A stretch of 20,623 bases of DNA, from positions 1 through 20,623 of the forward strand of contig CATWQE010000046.1 in NCBI GenBank assembly GCA_958352855.1, read 5' to 3'. Source of the stretch: an uncultured Bacillota bacterium. GTDB lineage: Bacteria > Bacillota > Clostridia > Lachnospirales > Lachnospiraceae. Of the stretch, positions 7,976-14,461 are shown piece by piece. A model generated the notes under the pieces. That model saw nothing but the letters and a program-made list of their open reading frames with translations. It was not told the DNA's origin and ran no database searches. Position 1 is the first letter of the stretch; every line of letters starts with the position of its first letter. A program made the translations under genes and the position numbers.

Positions 7976-9667
7976 TTATAAATCAGCCAGTTTTACTTTA
8001 CACCGTTTCATGTAACAGGCAATTCCGTATTTTAAAATTTTATCCACTCCATTTTCCCGAAGCTCTTCGTCATATTTTCTGTCTTCTACCTGTTTCAAAG
8101 CCCTTTCACAGGCCTGGTCAAGATTTCCGTCATTGGCATATTTCACTTCTATTAAAATTGCCATATCACCATCTTCTGTTTCTATGAGAATATCGCTATA
8201 CCCTTCTCCGGCTTCCTGATTGGAAAATACGCCCCATTCTTCTTTTACCCCCAGAATACCAAGCAGAATCCCATGATAAAAGTTTTCTTTCGTTGCTTTT
8301 CTTACAAACGTATCCCTGATGCTGATGGTCTTTTTCAGATAGCCTGTAAAAATATCCTCTACCTTCTTTTCCTCTCCACTTTTTAACGCTTTACAGAACT
8401 GGCCTAAAGTAGTTCCGTCTTTTTTCACATTCTCTTTAAAACATTCCATAATCTGTGTCTGAAAAATATCCCGGATTTCCAGATTTGGTATGGCAAGCTG
8501 ATACCGCCTGGCATCAACCCTTCCACGCTGGGTTAAATACCCTGTCATAAACAAAAGGCTCCAGACATTCTCTAAAGACTGATACATTTCAGGATAGGTA
8601 AGTTCCTGATGAAGCTCTTTGGTAATCTTCTCACCGGCAAGCAGCTTTTCAATCTCTCGTTTAGTCTTTATATTATCAGACATTTGAAGAAATTTTTTAA
8701 CCGCATCGTTGCTGCTGGTATTAATCCAGTAATTTTCCGGAAAAGAATCTCCATGGTCTTTGATTTTATCACAGTAGTTCAATACATCCCATGGACAATA
8801 TACTTCCGTATTACCAAAACGATATCCATCATACCAGCTTTTAATTTCTTCATAATAGCCTTCGATTCCATAGTATTTCAGCATTTCTTTTACTTCTGCA
8901 TCTGTAAAACCAAAGTATTCATCATAACGTTCATCTGTGATAGACAATACTTTCAGGTTGTTCAAACCAGTAAAGATACTTTCTTTTGAAATACGCATAC
9001 ACCCGGTCATCACTGCAAATTTCAGGCTGTTATTAGTCTTTAATGCCTGTTCTAACAGACTACGGATGAGAAATATCATTTGATTATAATATCCATTTTC
9101 AAAGGCTTTCGCCAACGGAACATCATACTCATCAATTAGAAGAATTACTTTTTTTCCATAATGCTTTTCTAACAATCCTGACAATCGTTTCAAACTTCCA
9201 CATAATACAACTTCACTCATCTTACTATCTAAAAGTTTTTTATATATGGATTTATCATGTTCACTCAGTTGTTCGCTATCCAGAAGAAATTGAAATGACT
9301 CTGCTACTCCTTGTATAATATCCGCCGCAAAATCAAAAGCGCTATCATAAGTAGCTGCATTGATACCTTTTAATGATACAAAAATAACAGGATACCTTCC
9401 CATATATTCTTCAGTCAGCTCTGTTTCCTTTGAAATTTTCAAGCCTTCAAAAATGCTTCTATCCCCTTCTATGGAAAAAAAGTGTTCCAACATACTCATA
9501 TTTAATGTTTTTCCAAAGCGCCTTGGTCTGGTAAAAAGATTTACCATCCCGCCGTTACGGAGCAGTTCTGAAATCAATCCTGTTTTGTCCACATAATAAT
9601 AGTTCTCTTTTATAATCTGCTCAAAATTTTCCAATCCTATGGGAAGGCGTTTCTTTTCTTTGCTCAC
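7976..9667 (-). CDS. AAA-ATPase-like protein with C-terminal PD-(D/E)XK nuclease-like domain
   Basis: The 563-residue protein belongs to the widespread AAA-ATPase-like plus PD-(D/E)XK group (PF09820 with PF08011), common in multiple copies in gut anaerobes. The N-terminal domain has a P-loop variant RPRRFGKTL (about 47-55) and Walker B VILLIDE (174-180) followed by YDVPL. The C-terminal domain has the nuclease-type core GYSD (Asp492), then ILIEVKY (Glu507, Lys509), and Gln526 in the following helix. The biological role of the family is not established; defence, mobile-element and regulatory roles have been suggested. The start is GTG at 9667 with GGAG 9 nt upstream; the nearby ATG at 9670-9668 is out of frame. 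Its first 41 nt and its promoter are duplicated exactly at 14287-14388. It leads a likely operon with ydbS and ydbT. Confidence 0.85.
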   Translation of the reverse strand: MSKEKKRLPIGLENFEQIIKENYYYVDKTGLISELLRNGGMVNLFTRPRRFGKTLNMSMLEHFFSIEGDRSIFEGLKISKETELTEEYMGRYPVIFVSLKGINAATYDSAFDFAADIIQGVAESFQFLLDSEQLSEHDKSIYKKLLDSKMSEVVLCGSLKRLSGLLEKHYGKKVILLIDEYDVPLAKAFENGYYNQMIFLIRSLLEQALKTNNSLKFAVMTGCMRISKESIFTGLNNLKVLSITDERYDEYFGFTDAEVKEMLKYYGIEGYYEEIKSWYDGYRFGNTEVYCPWDVLNYCDKIKDHGDSFPENYWINTSSNDAVKKFLQMSDNIKTKREIEKLLAGEKITKELHQELTYPEMYQSLENVWSLLFMTGYLTQRGRVDARRYQLAIPNLEIRDIFQTQIMECFKENVKKDGTTLGQFCKALKSGEEKKVEDIFTGYLKKTISIRDTFVRKATKENFYHGILLGILGVKEEWGVFSNQEAGEGYSDILIETEDGDMAILIEVKYANDGNLDQACERALKQVEDRKYDEELRENGVDKILKYGIACYMKRCKVKLADL

Positions 9668-9695
9668 ATTATCACACTCCTTCTCTGTTGGCTAT

Positions 9696-9704
9696 ATTAT
9701 AGCA
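9696..9704 (-). promoter_or_regulatory. Extended -10 promoter of the ATPase-ydbS-ydbT genes
   Basis: TGCTATAAT on the reverse strand (TATAAT at 9701-9696) lies about 29 nt before the GTG start. The -35 hexamer at the right distance (TAGGCT) is poor, so the extended -10 probably carries the promoter. An identical copy sits at 14356-14364. Confidence 0.5.
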
Positions 9705-9765
9705 GATAGCTTTATAAAAGCCTACACCTAACTTTTCTGAGATTCAAAATCGCAATAAAAAAAGA

Positions 9766-9793
9766 GCAGACAGTCACATCAAAAACTGTCTGC
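9766..9793 (-). terminator. Terminator of the siderophore operon, repeat hairpin copy 1
   Basis: GCAGACAGT (9766-9774) pairs with ACTGTCTGC (9785-9793), a 9-bp stem with a 10-nt loop, followed on the reverse strand by CTCTTTTTTTATT. It lies just past the stop codon of the binding-protein gene (9800). The same hairpin recurs at 14423-14448 and 15836-15863. Confidence 0.8.
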
Positions 9794-9799
9794 AAGTTG

Positions 9800-10789
9800 T
9801 TACAGTGCACCTTCCAGGTCAGAAAGCATGATGTCCAGGGCTGTAATCCCGCCTTCTGCTGTGTACCACACAGCCGGATGCTCCAGATATACTATATGAC
9901 CGTTCTGGTATGCAGTTGTTCCCATAACAAGCTCATTTTCCATGATTTCTTTCGCTGTCTGAGCCCCATCTGCTCCGATTGCGCTGTCCCTGTCCATGAC
10001 AAAAATATAGTCCGGATTCTTCTGGACTACCGTCTCAAAAGAAGCTTCATTTCCATGTGTGGACGTACTTTCTGCGGCAGTGAGATTATCAAATCCAATC
10101 TCTACACCAATGATGGAGCAGCGTCCGTCATTTCCCATTAGGTTAAAGCTTCCACTGGTTGTCATTCCAACCAGCGCAGTTTTTCCTTCTGCCTTTTCCT
10201 TCAGTGCTGCAATACGTTCCTCAAAACCTTTTGTTTTCTCGGATACCTGATCTTCCAGACCAAACATGGAAGCAAGGGTATTTGCATTCTTTGTCACGCT
10301 TTTCACCACGCCCAGCTCACTGTCTGTAGAAAGGAAAACCACAGGTGCGATTTCACTGAGTGCATCATAGGAAGACGCCAGACGTCCACCGATGAAAATC
10401 ACATCCGGACTGCATTCCATAACAGCTTCCAGGTCTGCTTCTTTGATGGTCCCCAGATTTGCAACCTCTTCATTTTCCCCATATTTTGTAAGATATTCCA
10501 GTGATGTGGATGCCGAACCCACTACCCGGTCTCCCAGGCCCAGATTATCCAGAATATCCAGCGCAGCCATATCAAGCACTGCAATACGCTCCGGATCATA
10601 AGGCACTTCCAAGTCTATCTCTTCTTTATTTGCATTCAGAGACTTGATGGTGACATTTTCAGGTGTCTTTTCCTTTGTCTGCTCTGCTTCCTCCTTTTGG
10701 GATGCACTGCTGGTTATATCTGCCTGTCCACACGCTGCCAGACTCACTGCCATGGCTCCTGCAAGTAATACTCCTATTAATTTTCTCAT
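9800..10789 (-). CDS. yclQ: Siderophore ABC transporter substrate-binding lipoprotein (YclQ/CeuA type)
   Basis: The 329-residue protein starts with a lipoprotein signal, MRKLIGVLLAGAMAVSLAAC, with the lipobox Cys at residue 20. It would be lipid-anchored on the outer face of the membrane. The rest is a type III periplasmic-binding fold: ERIAVLDMAALDILDNLGL, then DVIFIGGR, and a second lobe ending GGITALDIMLSDLEGAL. This is closest in feel to YclQ/CeuA proteins that bind catecholate-type siderophores, though the ligand cannot be read from the sequence. AAAGGAGA lies 6 nt before the ATG at 10789; an upstream in-frame ATG at 10822 would put that site inside the gene and is rejected. It is last in the permease-permease-ATPase-binding protein order seen in B. 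subtilis yclNOPQ. Confidence 0.88.
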   Translation of the reverse strand: MRKLIGVLLAGAMAVSLAACGQADITSSASQKEEAEQTKEKTPENVTIKSLNANKEEIDLEVPYDPERIAVLDMAALDILDNLGLGDRVVGSASTSLEYLTKYGENEEVANLGTIKEADLEAVMECSPDVIFIGGRLASSYDALSEIAPVVFLSTDSELGVVKSVTKNANTLASMFGLEDQVSEKTKGFEERIAALKEKAEGKTALVGMTTSGSFNLMGNDGRCSIIGVEIGFDNLTAAESTSTHGNEASFETVVQKNPDYIFVMDRDSAIGADGAQTAKEIMENELVMGTTAYQNGHIVYLEHPAVWYTAEGGITALDIMLSDLEGAL

Positions 10790-10806
10790 AATAATCTCCT
10801 TTTCTG

Positions 10807-11559
10807 TTAGTAATAAATACACAGCGGTTTTCCCTGGATTTCCAAAATTTCAAAATCCACCTGGTAAATCTTTGAGAGAACCTCTTTGGTAACAACTTCT
10901 TCAACAGTCCCGTACTTTGCTATTTTTCCATTTTTAAACGCACAGATGTAATCTGAATAAAAAGATGCATAGTTAATCTCATGAAGCACCAGTATCACCG
11001 TTTTCCCCAGTTCATCACTTAATTTCCGCACCATTTTCATCATGTTGGTCGCATGATAAATGTCAAGATTATTTGTAGGTTCATCCAGAAGCACATACTC
11101 TGTATCTTGTGCAATGACCATAGCGATATAAGCCCTCTGCCGCTGTCCTCCTGACAATTCATCCAGAAACCGGTCCTCAAATTCCTTCAGTTCCATATAG
11201 GCAATTGCCTGATCTATAATCTTCTCATCATGTTCTGTCAGTCTTCCACCCGTATGAGGGAAGCGGCCAAATGCCACCAGCTCCCTGACCGTCAGCTTCA
11301 TCTGTATGTGATTGCTCTGGGTCAGAATCGCCAGGTATTTCGATAATTCCTTATCTTTCCACTTCTCAATGCCCTTTCCCTCTACTTCCACAAGTCCTTC
11401 ATCTTTTGCAATCAGACGGGAAATCATACTCATAACCGTAGATTTTCCTGCACCATTGGGTCCAATGAACGCAGTTACCTTCCCTTTCTGTATCTCAAAG
11501 GAAACCGAATCTACAACAACTTTTCCGTCATACTGCTTTTTCAATTCCTGAATTTTCAA
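10807..11559 (-). CDS. yclP: Siderophore ABC transporter ATP-binding protein (YclP/FepC type)
   Basis: The 250-residue ATPase has Walker A GPNGAGKST (33-41), signature LSGGQRQR (135-142) and Walker B YVLLDEPT (155-162), and a length typical for FepC/YclP proteins. It powers import by the two FecCD permeases encoded upstream. The start is TTG at 11559: GGAGG lies 8 nt upstream, and the TTGA overlaps the permease stop codon by 4 bp, the usual coupling arrangement. The open frame runs further upstream to 11823, but that part lies wholly inside the permease gene in another frame and is not coding here. The binding-protein gene follows after 17 bp. Confidence 0.9.
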   Translation of the reverse strand: MKIQELKKQYDGKVVVDSVSFEIQKGKVTAFIGPNGAGKSTVMSMISRLIAKDEGLVEVEGKGIEKWKDKELSKYLAILTQSNHIQMKLTVRELVAFGRFPHTGGRLTEHDEKIIDQAIAYMELKEFEDRFLDELSGGQRQRAYIAMVIAQDTEYVLLDEPTNNLDIYHATNMMKMVRKLSDELGKTVILVLHEINYASFYSDYICAFKNGKIAKYGTVEEVVTKEVLSKIYQVDFEILEIQGKPLCIYY

Positions 11560-12539
11560 ATATGCGCCCTCCTTCTTCCAATCAGAAGATAAAGGAAATA
11601 AATTCCTCCTCCCACTGTAATAAACGTACTGACCGGAACAGCATAAACAAAGATCTGCTCCACAATCATCTGTCCTCCTGTGAGAACCAGCATCCCAAAC
11701 AAGGCCGAACCTGCAATCAACTGAGAATGCCGATATGTTTTCATAAGCTGTCTGGACAGATTTGCAATAATCAGCCCAAGGAAAGAGATGGGTCCCACCA
11801 TGGCCGTTGCTACTGCAATACACAGCGCCACACCAAGCAGAAGTCTGCGGATTGCCCGGTCATAGTCCACCCCAAGATTAATGGCCTGATCTCTCCCCAG
11901 TGTCAGAACATCCAACAGAGCAAGCTCCCGGCGCAAGGCGAAGATCAGAACTGCCAGCACCAGCAGGGCAAACAGGATGATTTCCGAATTGATATTGCTG
12001 AAACTTGCCACCAGAGAAGTCAGAAGACTATCATATTCATTTGGGTCCATCACCCGTACAAGGGTGCTCTGGATACTTCCAAAGAAGGAGGTCAGCACCG
12101 TACCAATCAGCAGCACATACAAAATATTGTGATTCGTCTTCTGGAACAGATAGCTGTAAATCACCGTTGCCGCTATTCCCATAAGAACGAGATCCACCAC
12201 AAAGGCTACATTAACATTTACAGCAAGTAAACTACCTGTTCCTGCAACAAATACCACCACCGTATGGATCAGCGTGTATAAAGAATTCATTCCCAGAAGG
12301 CAGGGCGTCACAATGGTATTGTTGATCACAGATTGAAACACAATAGATGCCCCGCCTATGGCACCCGCAGTCATAAGCATGGCTGCCAGTTTTGGAATCC
12401 GTATCTTCATTGCATATCGGAAAAGCCGTTGGTTAGTAAAGGATACGTCCACAAACAGATACGCTGCAGCCGCAAGAAGCACAAGAACAACCAGCACACC
12501 CAGTTTCCATCTGTTTCTCTTATACACCGCACTGCCCAT
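11556..12539 (-). CDS. yclO: FecCD-family siderophore permease (YclO type)
   Basis: This 327-residue protein has the nine to ten hydrophobic helices of BtuC/FecCD permeases and their conserved features: RIPKLAAMLMTAGAIGGASI in the N-terminal third, TLGRDQAINLGVDYDR before the gate helices, and GPISFLGLIIANLSRQL, the coupling loop that contacts the ATPase. I place the start at 12539 because GGAGG sits 8 nt upstream; the longer frame from 12581 has no binding site. The first 20 bp overlap the end of the upstream permease gene. With the other permease it forms the heterodimeric membrane channel of the importer. Confidence 0.88.
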   Translation of the reverse strand: MGSAVYKRNRWKLGVLVVLVLLAAAAYLFVDVSFTNQRLFRYAMKIRIPKLAAMLMTAGAIGGASIVFQSVINNTIVTPCLLGMNSLYTLIHTVVVFVAGTGSLLAVNVNVAFVVDLVLMGIAATVIYSYLFQKTNHNILYVLLIGTVLTSFFGSIQSTLVRVMDPNEYDSLLTSLVASFSNINSEIILFALLVLAVLIFALRRELALLDVLTLGRDQAINLGVDYDRAIRRLLLGVALCIAVATAMVGPISFLGLIIANLSRQLMKTYRHSQLIAGSALFGMLVLTGGQMIVEQIFVYAVPVSTFITVGGGIYFLYLLIGRRRAHI

Positions 12540-13536
12540 TTGATATTCCTCCTTTCCCAAACCGTATTGCTTTTCTTCCATGTTTCAAGCGATACAGCAG
12601 CATAACAACGAACAGAATACTTCCCAGTGTTCCTATAATCAGCTCAATAGGAAGCTCATAAGGCATGATCACAACTCTGCCAATCATGTCGCATACAAGA
12701 ACAAACAAGGCGCCAAAAAGCGCTGTATCCACTAAAGTTCCCCGTATCTTATCACCTTTGAACATTGCCACAAGATTAGGTACAATCAGTCCGATATAAG
12801 AAATAGAGCCTACCACAACAATCACCGAAGCGGTAATCATGGCAGAGATGGTAATTCCCAGAAACAGAACAAGCTTATAAGGGACTCCCAAATTCTTAGA
12901 AAAATCTCTTCCCATGCCCACAATATTAAAATGATTGGCAAATACAAACGCAAGAATAACCAGGGGCACTGTCAGATACACAATCTCATACCTTCCTCTG
13001 AGCACCATGGAAAAATGTCCCACCAGCCAGGTAGAAAGTGCCTGGGTCATCTCATATTTATATGCAATAAAATTAGTAATGCCGCCAATAACATTTCCCA
13101 GCATAATTCCCACAAGGGGAACCAGAACCACATCTTTAAACTGAATCCTCTGTATGAACCATACGAAAATCCACGTCCCCAGTATGGCTGCTGCAAATGC
13201 AAAAATTGCCCTTCCCCACAAGGAAGAATTAGGAAGAAATACAAGAGCCAGAAGAATTCCAAGCTGTGCAGAGGAAATCGTTGCCCCTGTGGACGGGGAG
13301 ACGAATTTATTCATGCAGAGCTGCTGCATAATCAGCCCGGCTGTACTCAAGCTAATCCCTGTGCATAAAATCGCCAGCAGCCGGGGCACTCTTGAAACCA
13401 GAAACAACTTCACCACTTCCCGGTCTCCTGTAAGAAGCGCTGCCAGGTCTGTATCAATCACACCGACAAAAAGCGAGAACATGGATAATAAAACAAGCAT
13501 GGCTGCTAAAACTATGGTAACCTTGTATTTTCTTAT
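12520..13536 (-). CDS. yclN: FecCD-family siderophore permease (YclN type), apparent ATA start
   Basis: This is the first permease of the importer, with FecCD motifs RVPRLLAILCTGISLSTAGL near the N-terminus, FSKNLGVPYK in the middle and GSISYIGLIVPNLVAMF as the coupling loop. The first ATG in frame is at 13500, but it has no binding site and cuts the first transmembrane helix in half. A perfect GGAGGTG (13548-13542) lies 7 nt before an in-frame ATA at 13536. From there the protein reads (M)RKYKVTIVLAA and then MLVLLSMF, a basic N-terminus followed by a full helix, as expected. No ATG, GTG or TTG lies in frame between, so the gene probably starts at ATA, or an original ATG mutated. If ATA is not used, the gene runs 12520-13500 (326 residues). 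Confidence 0.8.
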   Translation of the reverse strand: MRKYKVTIVLAAMLVLLSMFSLFVGVIDTDLAALLTGDREVVKLFLVSRVPRLLAILCTGISLSTAGLIMQQLCMNKFVSPSTGATISSAQLGILLALVFLPNSSLWGRAIFAFAAAILGTWIFVWFIQRIQFKDVVLVPLVGIMLGNVIGGITNFIAYKYEMTQALSTWLVGHFSMVLRGRYEIVYLTVPLVILAFVFANHFNIVGMGRDFSKNLGVPYKLVLFLGITISAMITASVIVVVGSISYIGLIVPNLVAMFKGDKIRGTLVDTALFGALFVLVCDMIGRVVIMPYELPIELIIGTLGSILFVVMLLYRLKHGRKAIRFGKGGISNGQCGV

Positions 13537-13569
13537 AACATCACCTCCAATTAGTTTTGTTTTATTATT

Positions 13570-13585
13570 GTTAGTCTAAACTAAC
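13570..13585. promoter_or_regulatory. Candidate iron-regulator operator before the siderophore genes
   Basis: GTTAGTCTAAACTAAC is a 16-bp inverted repeat (arms GTTAGT/ACTAAC, 4-nt centre). It lies 34 nt upstream of the permease start. The TTAG...CTAA pattern resembles DtxR/IdeR-type boxes (consensus TTAGGTTAGSCTAACCTAA) more than the Fur box. Repression by an iron-bound DtxR-family protein encoded elsewhere is the inference. No clear -35/-10 pair was found in this 84-bp gap, so the genes may depend on the HxlR gene's promoter. Confidence 0.45.
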
Positions 13586-13620
13586 TGTTGATTAAAAAAA
13601 TTTGCTCTTGCAAGCCCTAA

Positions 13621-14022
13621 TTACGAATCAACTATACACGCTCTTTCCTTTTTCTGCAATACCTTACTTTTTTGTAAGTCCCCGCAATGTCTGATTCCGT
13701 TTTTTCTGGCATACTTTTCAGCAAAACTGTGGGCTGCGCCTAGCATTACTTTGATTTCTGCATATTCCTCTGACAGATAATACCGGATAATGGAGGGTTT
13801 CTCTTCTTTTTCTACCTCCTTTTCCAGTATTCCACTCATTTCCAGTTCCCTTAAACTTGTGTAGAGAACTTTCTCCGAAATTTCAGGCATAGCCTTTTTT
13901 AATTCCGAAAACCGGTTTTCTCCATGCATGATGTGCCAGAGAATACGCATCTTCCATTTGCCGCCCAACATATGGTGAGTAAAAATTAGCGGGCAGCTAC
14001 ATGTTCTTCTGATGTCTGACAT
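13621..14022 (-). CDS. HxlR-family winged-helix transcriptional regulator
   Basis: The 133-residue protein is a typical HxlR/DUF24 regulator, a dimeric MarR-like winged helix. The N-terminus has the conserved cysteine region TCSCPLIF (Cys8, Cys10), then LGGKWKMRILWHI, FSELKKAMPEISEKVLYTSL as the recognition helix, and LREL...IIRYYLSEEY as the wing. In relatives such as YodB and HypR the N-terminal Cys senses electrophiles or oxidants; two cysteines here make redox sensing possible. AAGGAGA precedes the ATG. It is read in the same direction as the siderophore genes 84 bp downstream and could control them or be co-transcribed. A palindrome just downstream of its -10 suggests self-repression. 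Confidence 0.85.
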   Translation of the reverse strand: MSDIRRTCSCPLIFTHHMLGGKWKMRILWHIMHGENRFSELKKAMPEISEKVLYTSLRELEMSGILEKEVEKEEKPSIIRYYLSEEYAEIKVMLGAAHSFAEKYARKNGIRHCGDLQKSKVLQKKERACIVDS

Positions 14023-14042
14023 AGCTGTCTCCTTCCCAAAAC

Positions 14043-14095
14043 ATTTTCTTAGAAAATCACTTTTGCATTTTATAGCATTTTTTCTGATTTTGCAA
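14043..14095 (-). promoter_or_regulatory. Promoter and palindromic operator of the HxlR gene
   Basis: TTGCAA (14095-14090), a 17-nt spacer and TAAAAT (14072-14067) give a good housekeeping promoter. The perfect palindrome ATTTTCTTAGAAAAT (14043-14057) falls at about +3 to +17 of the predicted transcript, where a bound HxlR dimer would block transcription. The promoter lies within and beside the tail of the MerR remnant. Confidence 0.55.
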
Positions 14096-14258
14096 GAACT
14101 AAATAAGCCATGTCGGCTCCGCCTTGTTCCTTGACCTCACTCCATTTCTCTTTACTTCCATATATTTTAATGAAATGCTCACATGCCTTTTCATCTTTAA
14201 AACTTTCCGCAACAGATTCTTTAAACTTTTCAATATCTCCATAATGCTCAACAATTTT
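14070..14258 (-). pseudogene. Remnant of a second TipAS-type MerR regulator (C-terminal part)
   Basis: The reverse strand from 14258 to a TAA at 14072-14070 encodes KIVEHYGDIEKFKESVAESF and onward to ...HFIKIYGSKEKW, closely matching the middle of the intact MerR protein at 14916-15767 (QHYGDVEKFKESVAESF). By hand, 14150-14254 against 15248-15352 differ at 13 of 105 positions. After GSKEK the two proteins part: the remnant ends in its own tail, VKEQGGADMAYLVLAKSEKM plus Leu. The DNA-binding domain and start are missing, replaced at about 14256 by sequence from the kinase gene end. It is a broken paralogue, not a copy of the neighbour. Confidence 0.75.
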
Positions 14259-14285
14259 CTATTTGTATTTCCTTTGGAGAATAGA
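14256..14285 (+). repeat. 30-nt exact copy of the sensor kinase 3' end
   Basis: This stretch equals 5947-5976, which encodes the last nine codons and the stop of the sensor kinase, in the same orientation (offset 8309). A 30-nt exact match of AT-rich coding sequence is far beyond chance. To the left is the MerR remnant, to the right the ATPase gene start, so it is a junction fragment. Confidence 0.85.
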
Positions 14286-14327
14286 TTTTTCCAATCCTAT
14301 GGGAAGGCGTTTCTTTTCTTTGCTCAC
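14259..14327 (-). pseudogene. Truncated ATPase gene start (22-codon remnant)
   Basis: The GTG start, binding site and first 13 codons are those of the AAA-ATPase-like gene at 9667, with the 14th codon differing at its third base across the junction. The frame then reads into the antisense of the kinase tail and ends at a TAG at 14261-14259. The putative peptide MSKEKKRLPIGLEKSILQRK plus Tyr-Lys has no domain. It could be translated because promoter and binding site are intact, but is best seen as debris. Confidence 0.7.
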
Positions 14328-14448
14328 ATTATCACACTCCTTCTCTGTTGGCTATATTATAGCAGATAGCTTTATAAAAGCCTACACCCAACTTCTCTTT
14401 TGCTTAGAATTGCAAAAAAAAAGCAGACAGTCACCAAAAACTGCCTGC
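14287..14448. repeat. Direct repeat, copy B
   Basis: 14287-14388 is identical to 9627-9728 (102 nt). 14389-14422 is diverged, and 14423-14448 repeats the terminator hairpin with two bases lost from the loop and one stem change. The copy keeps the extended -10 promoter TGCTATAAT (14364-14356), pointing left towards the MerR remnant, the HxlR gene and the siderophore genes, with no terminator seen before 14022. Confidence 0.85.
14423..14448 (-). terminator. Terminator of the XRE regulator gene, repeat hairpin copy 2
   Basis: GCAGACAGT (14423-14431) pairs with ACTGCCTGC (14440-14448) with one G-T type mismatch and an 8-nt loop. On the reverse strand it is followed by nine T. It lies 14 nt past the stop of the XRE gene. 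Confidence 0.75.
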
Positions 14449-14461
14449 TACAAACTAAATT

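Larger units (their letters stand above)
9627..9793. repeat. Direct repeat, copy A (ATPase 5' end, promoter, terminator)
   Basis: Positions 9627-9728 are identical over all 102 nt to 14287-14388, same orientation, offset 4660. From 9729 the two copies diverge for about 35 nt and then share the terminator hairpin (9766-9793 against 14423-14448). The unit covers the first 14 codons of the ATPase gene, its binding site and promoter, and the terminator of the next gene. The sharp change from full identity to divergence at 9728/9729 suggests recent copying or conversion of the left part only. Confidence 0.85.

Noticed and set aside
10790..10822. Longer start for the siderophore-binding protein at ATG 10822
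   Set aside because: The AAAGGAGA site would lie inside the coding part and the lipoprotein signal would be preceded by an unnatural charged stretch. The ATG at 10789 fits both.
11560..11823. Open frame upstream of the siderophore ATPase, giving a 338-residue protein
   Set aside because: It lies wholly within the permease gene in another frame, has no ABC homology, and the TTG at 11559 has an ideal ribosome binding site.
11562..12230. 222-codon plus-strand open frame in the permease gene
   Set aside because: Composition rich in Gln, His and Asn is typical of antisense to membrane-protein genes; there is no promoter or binding site.
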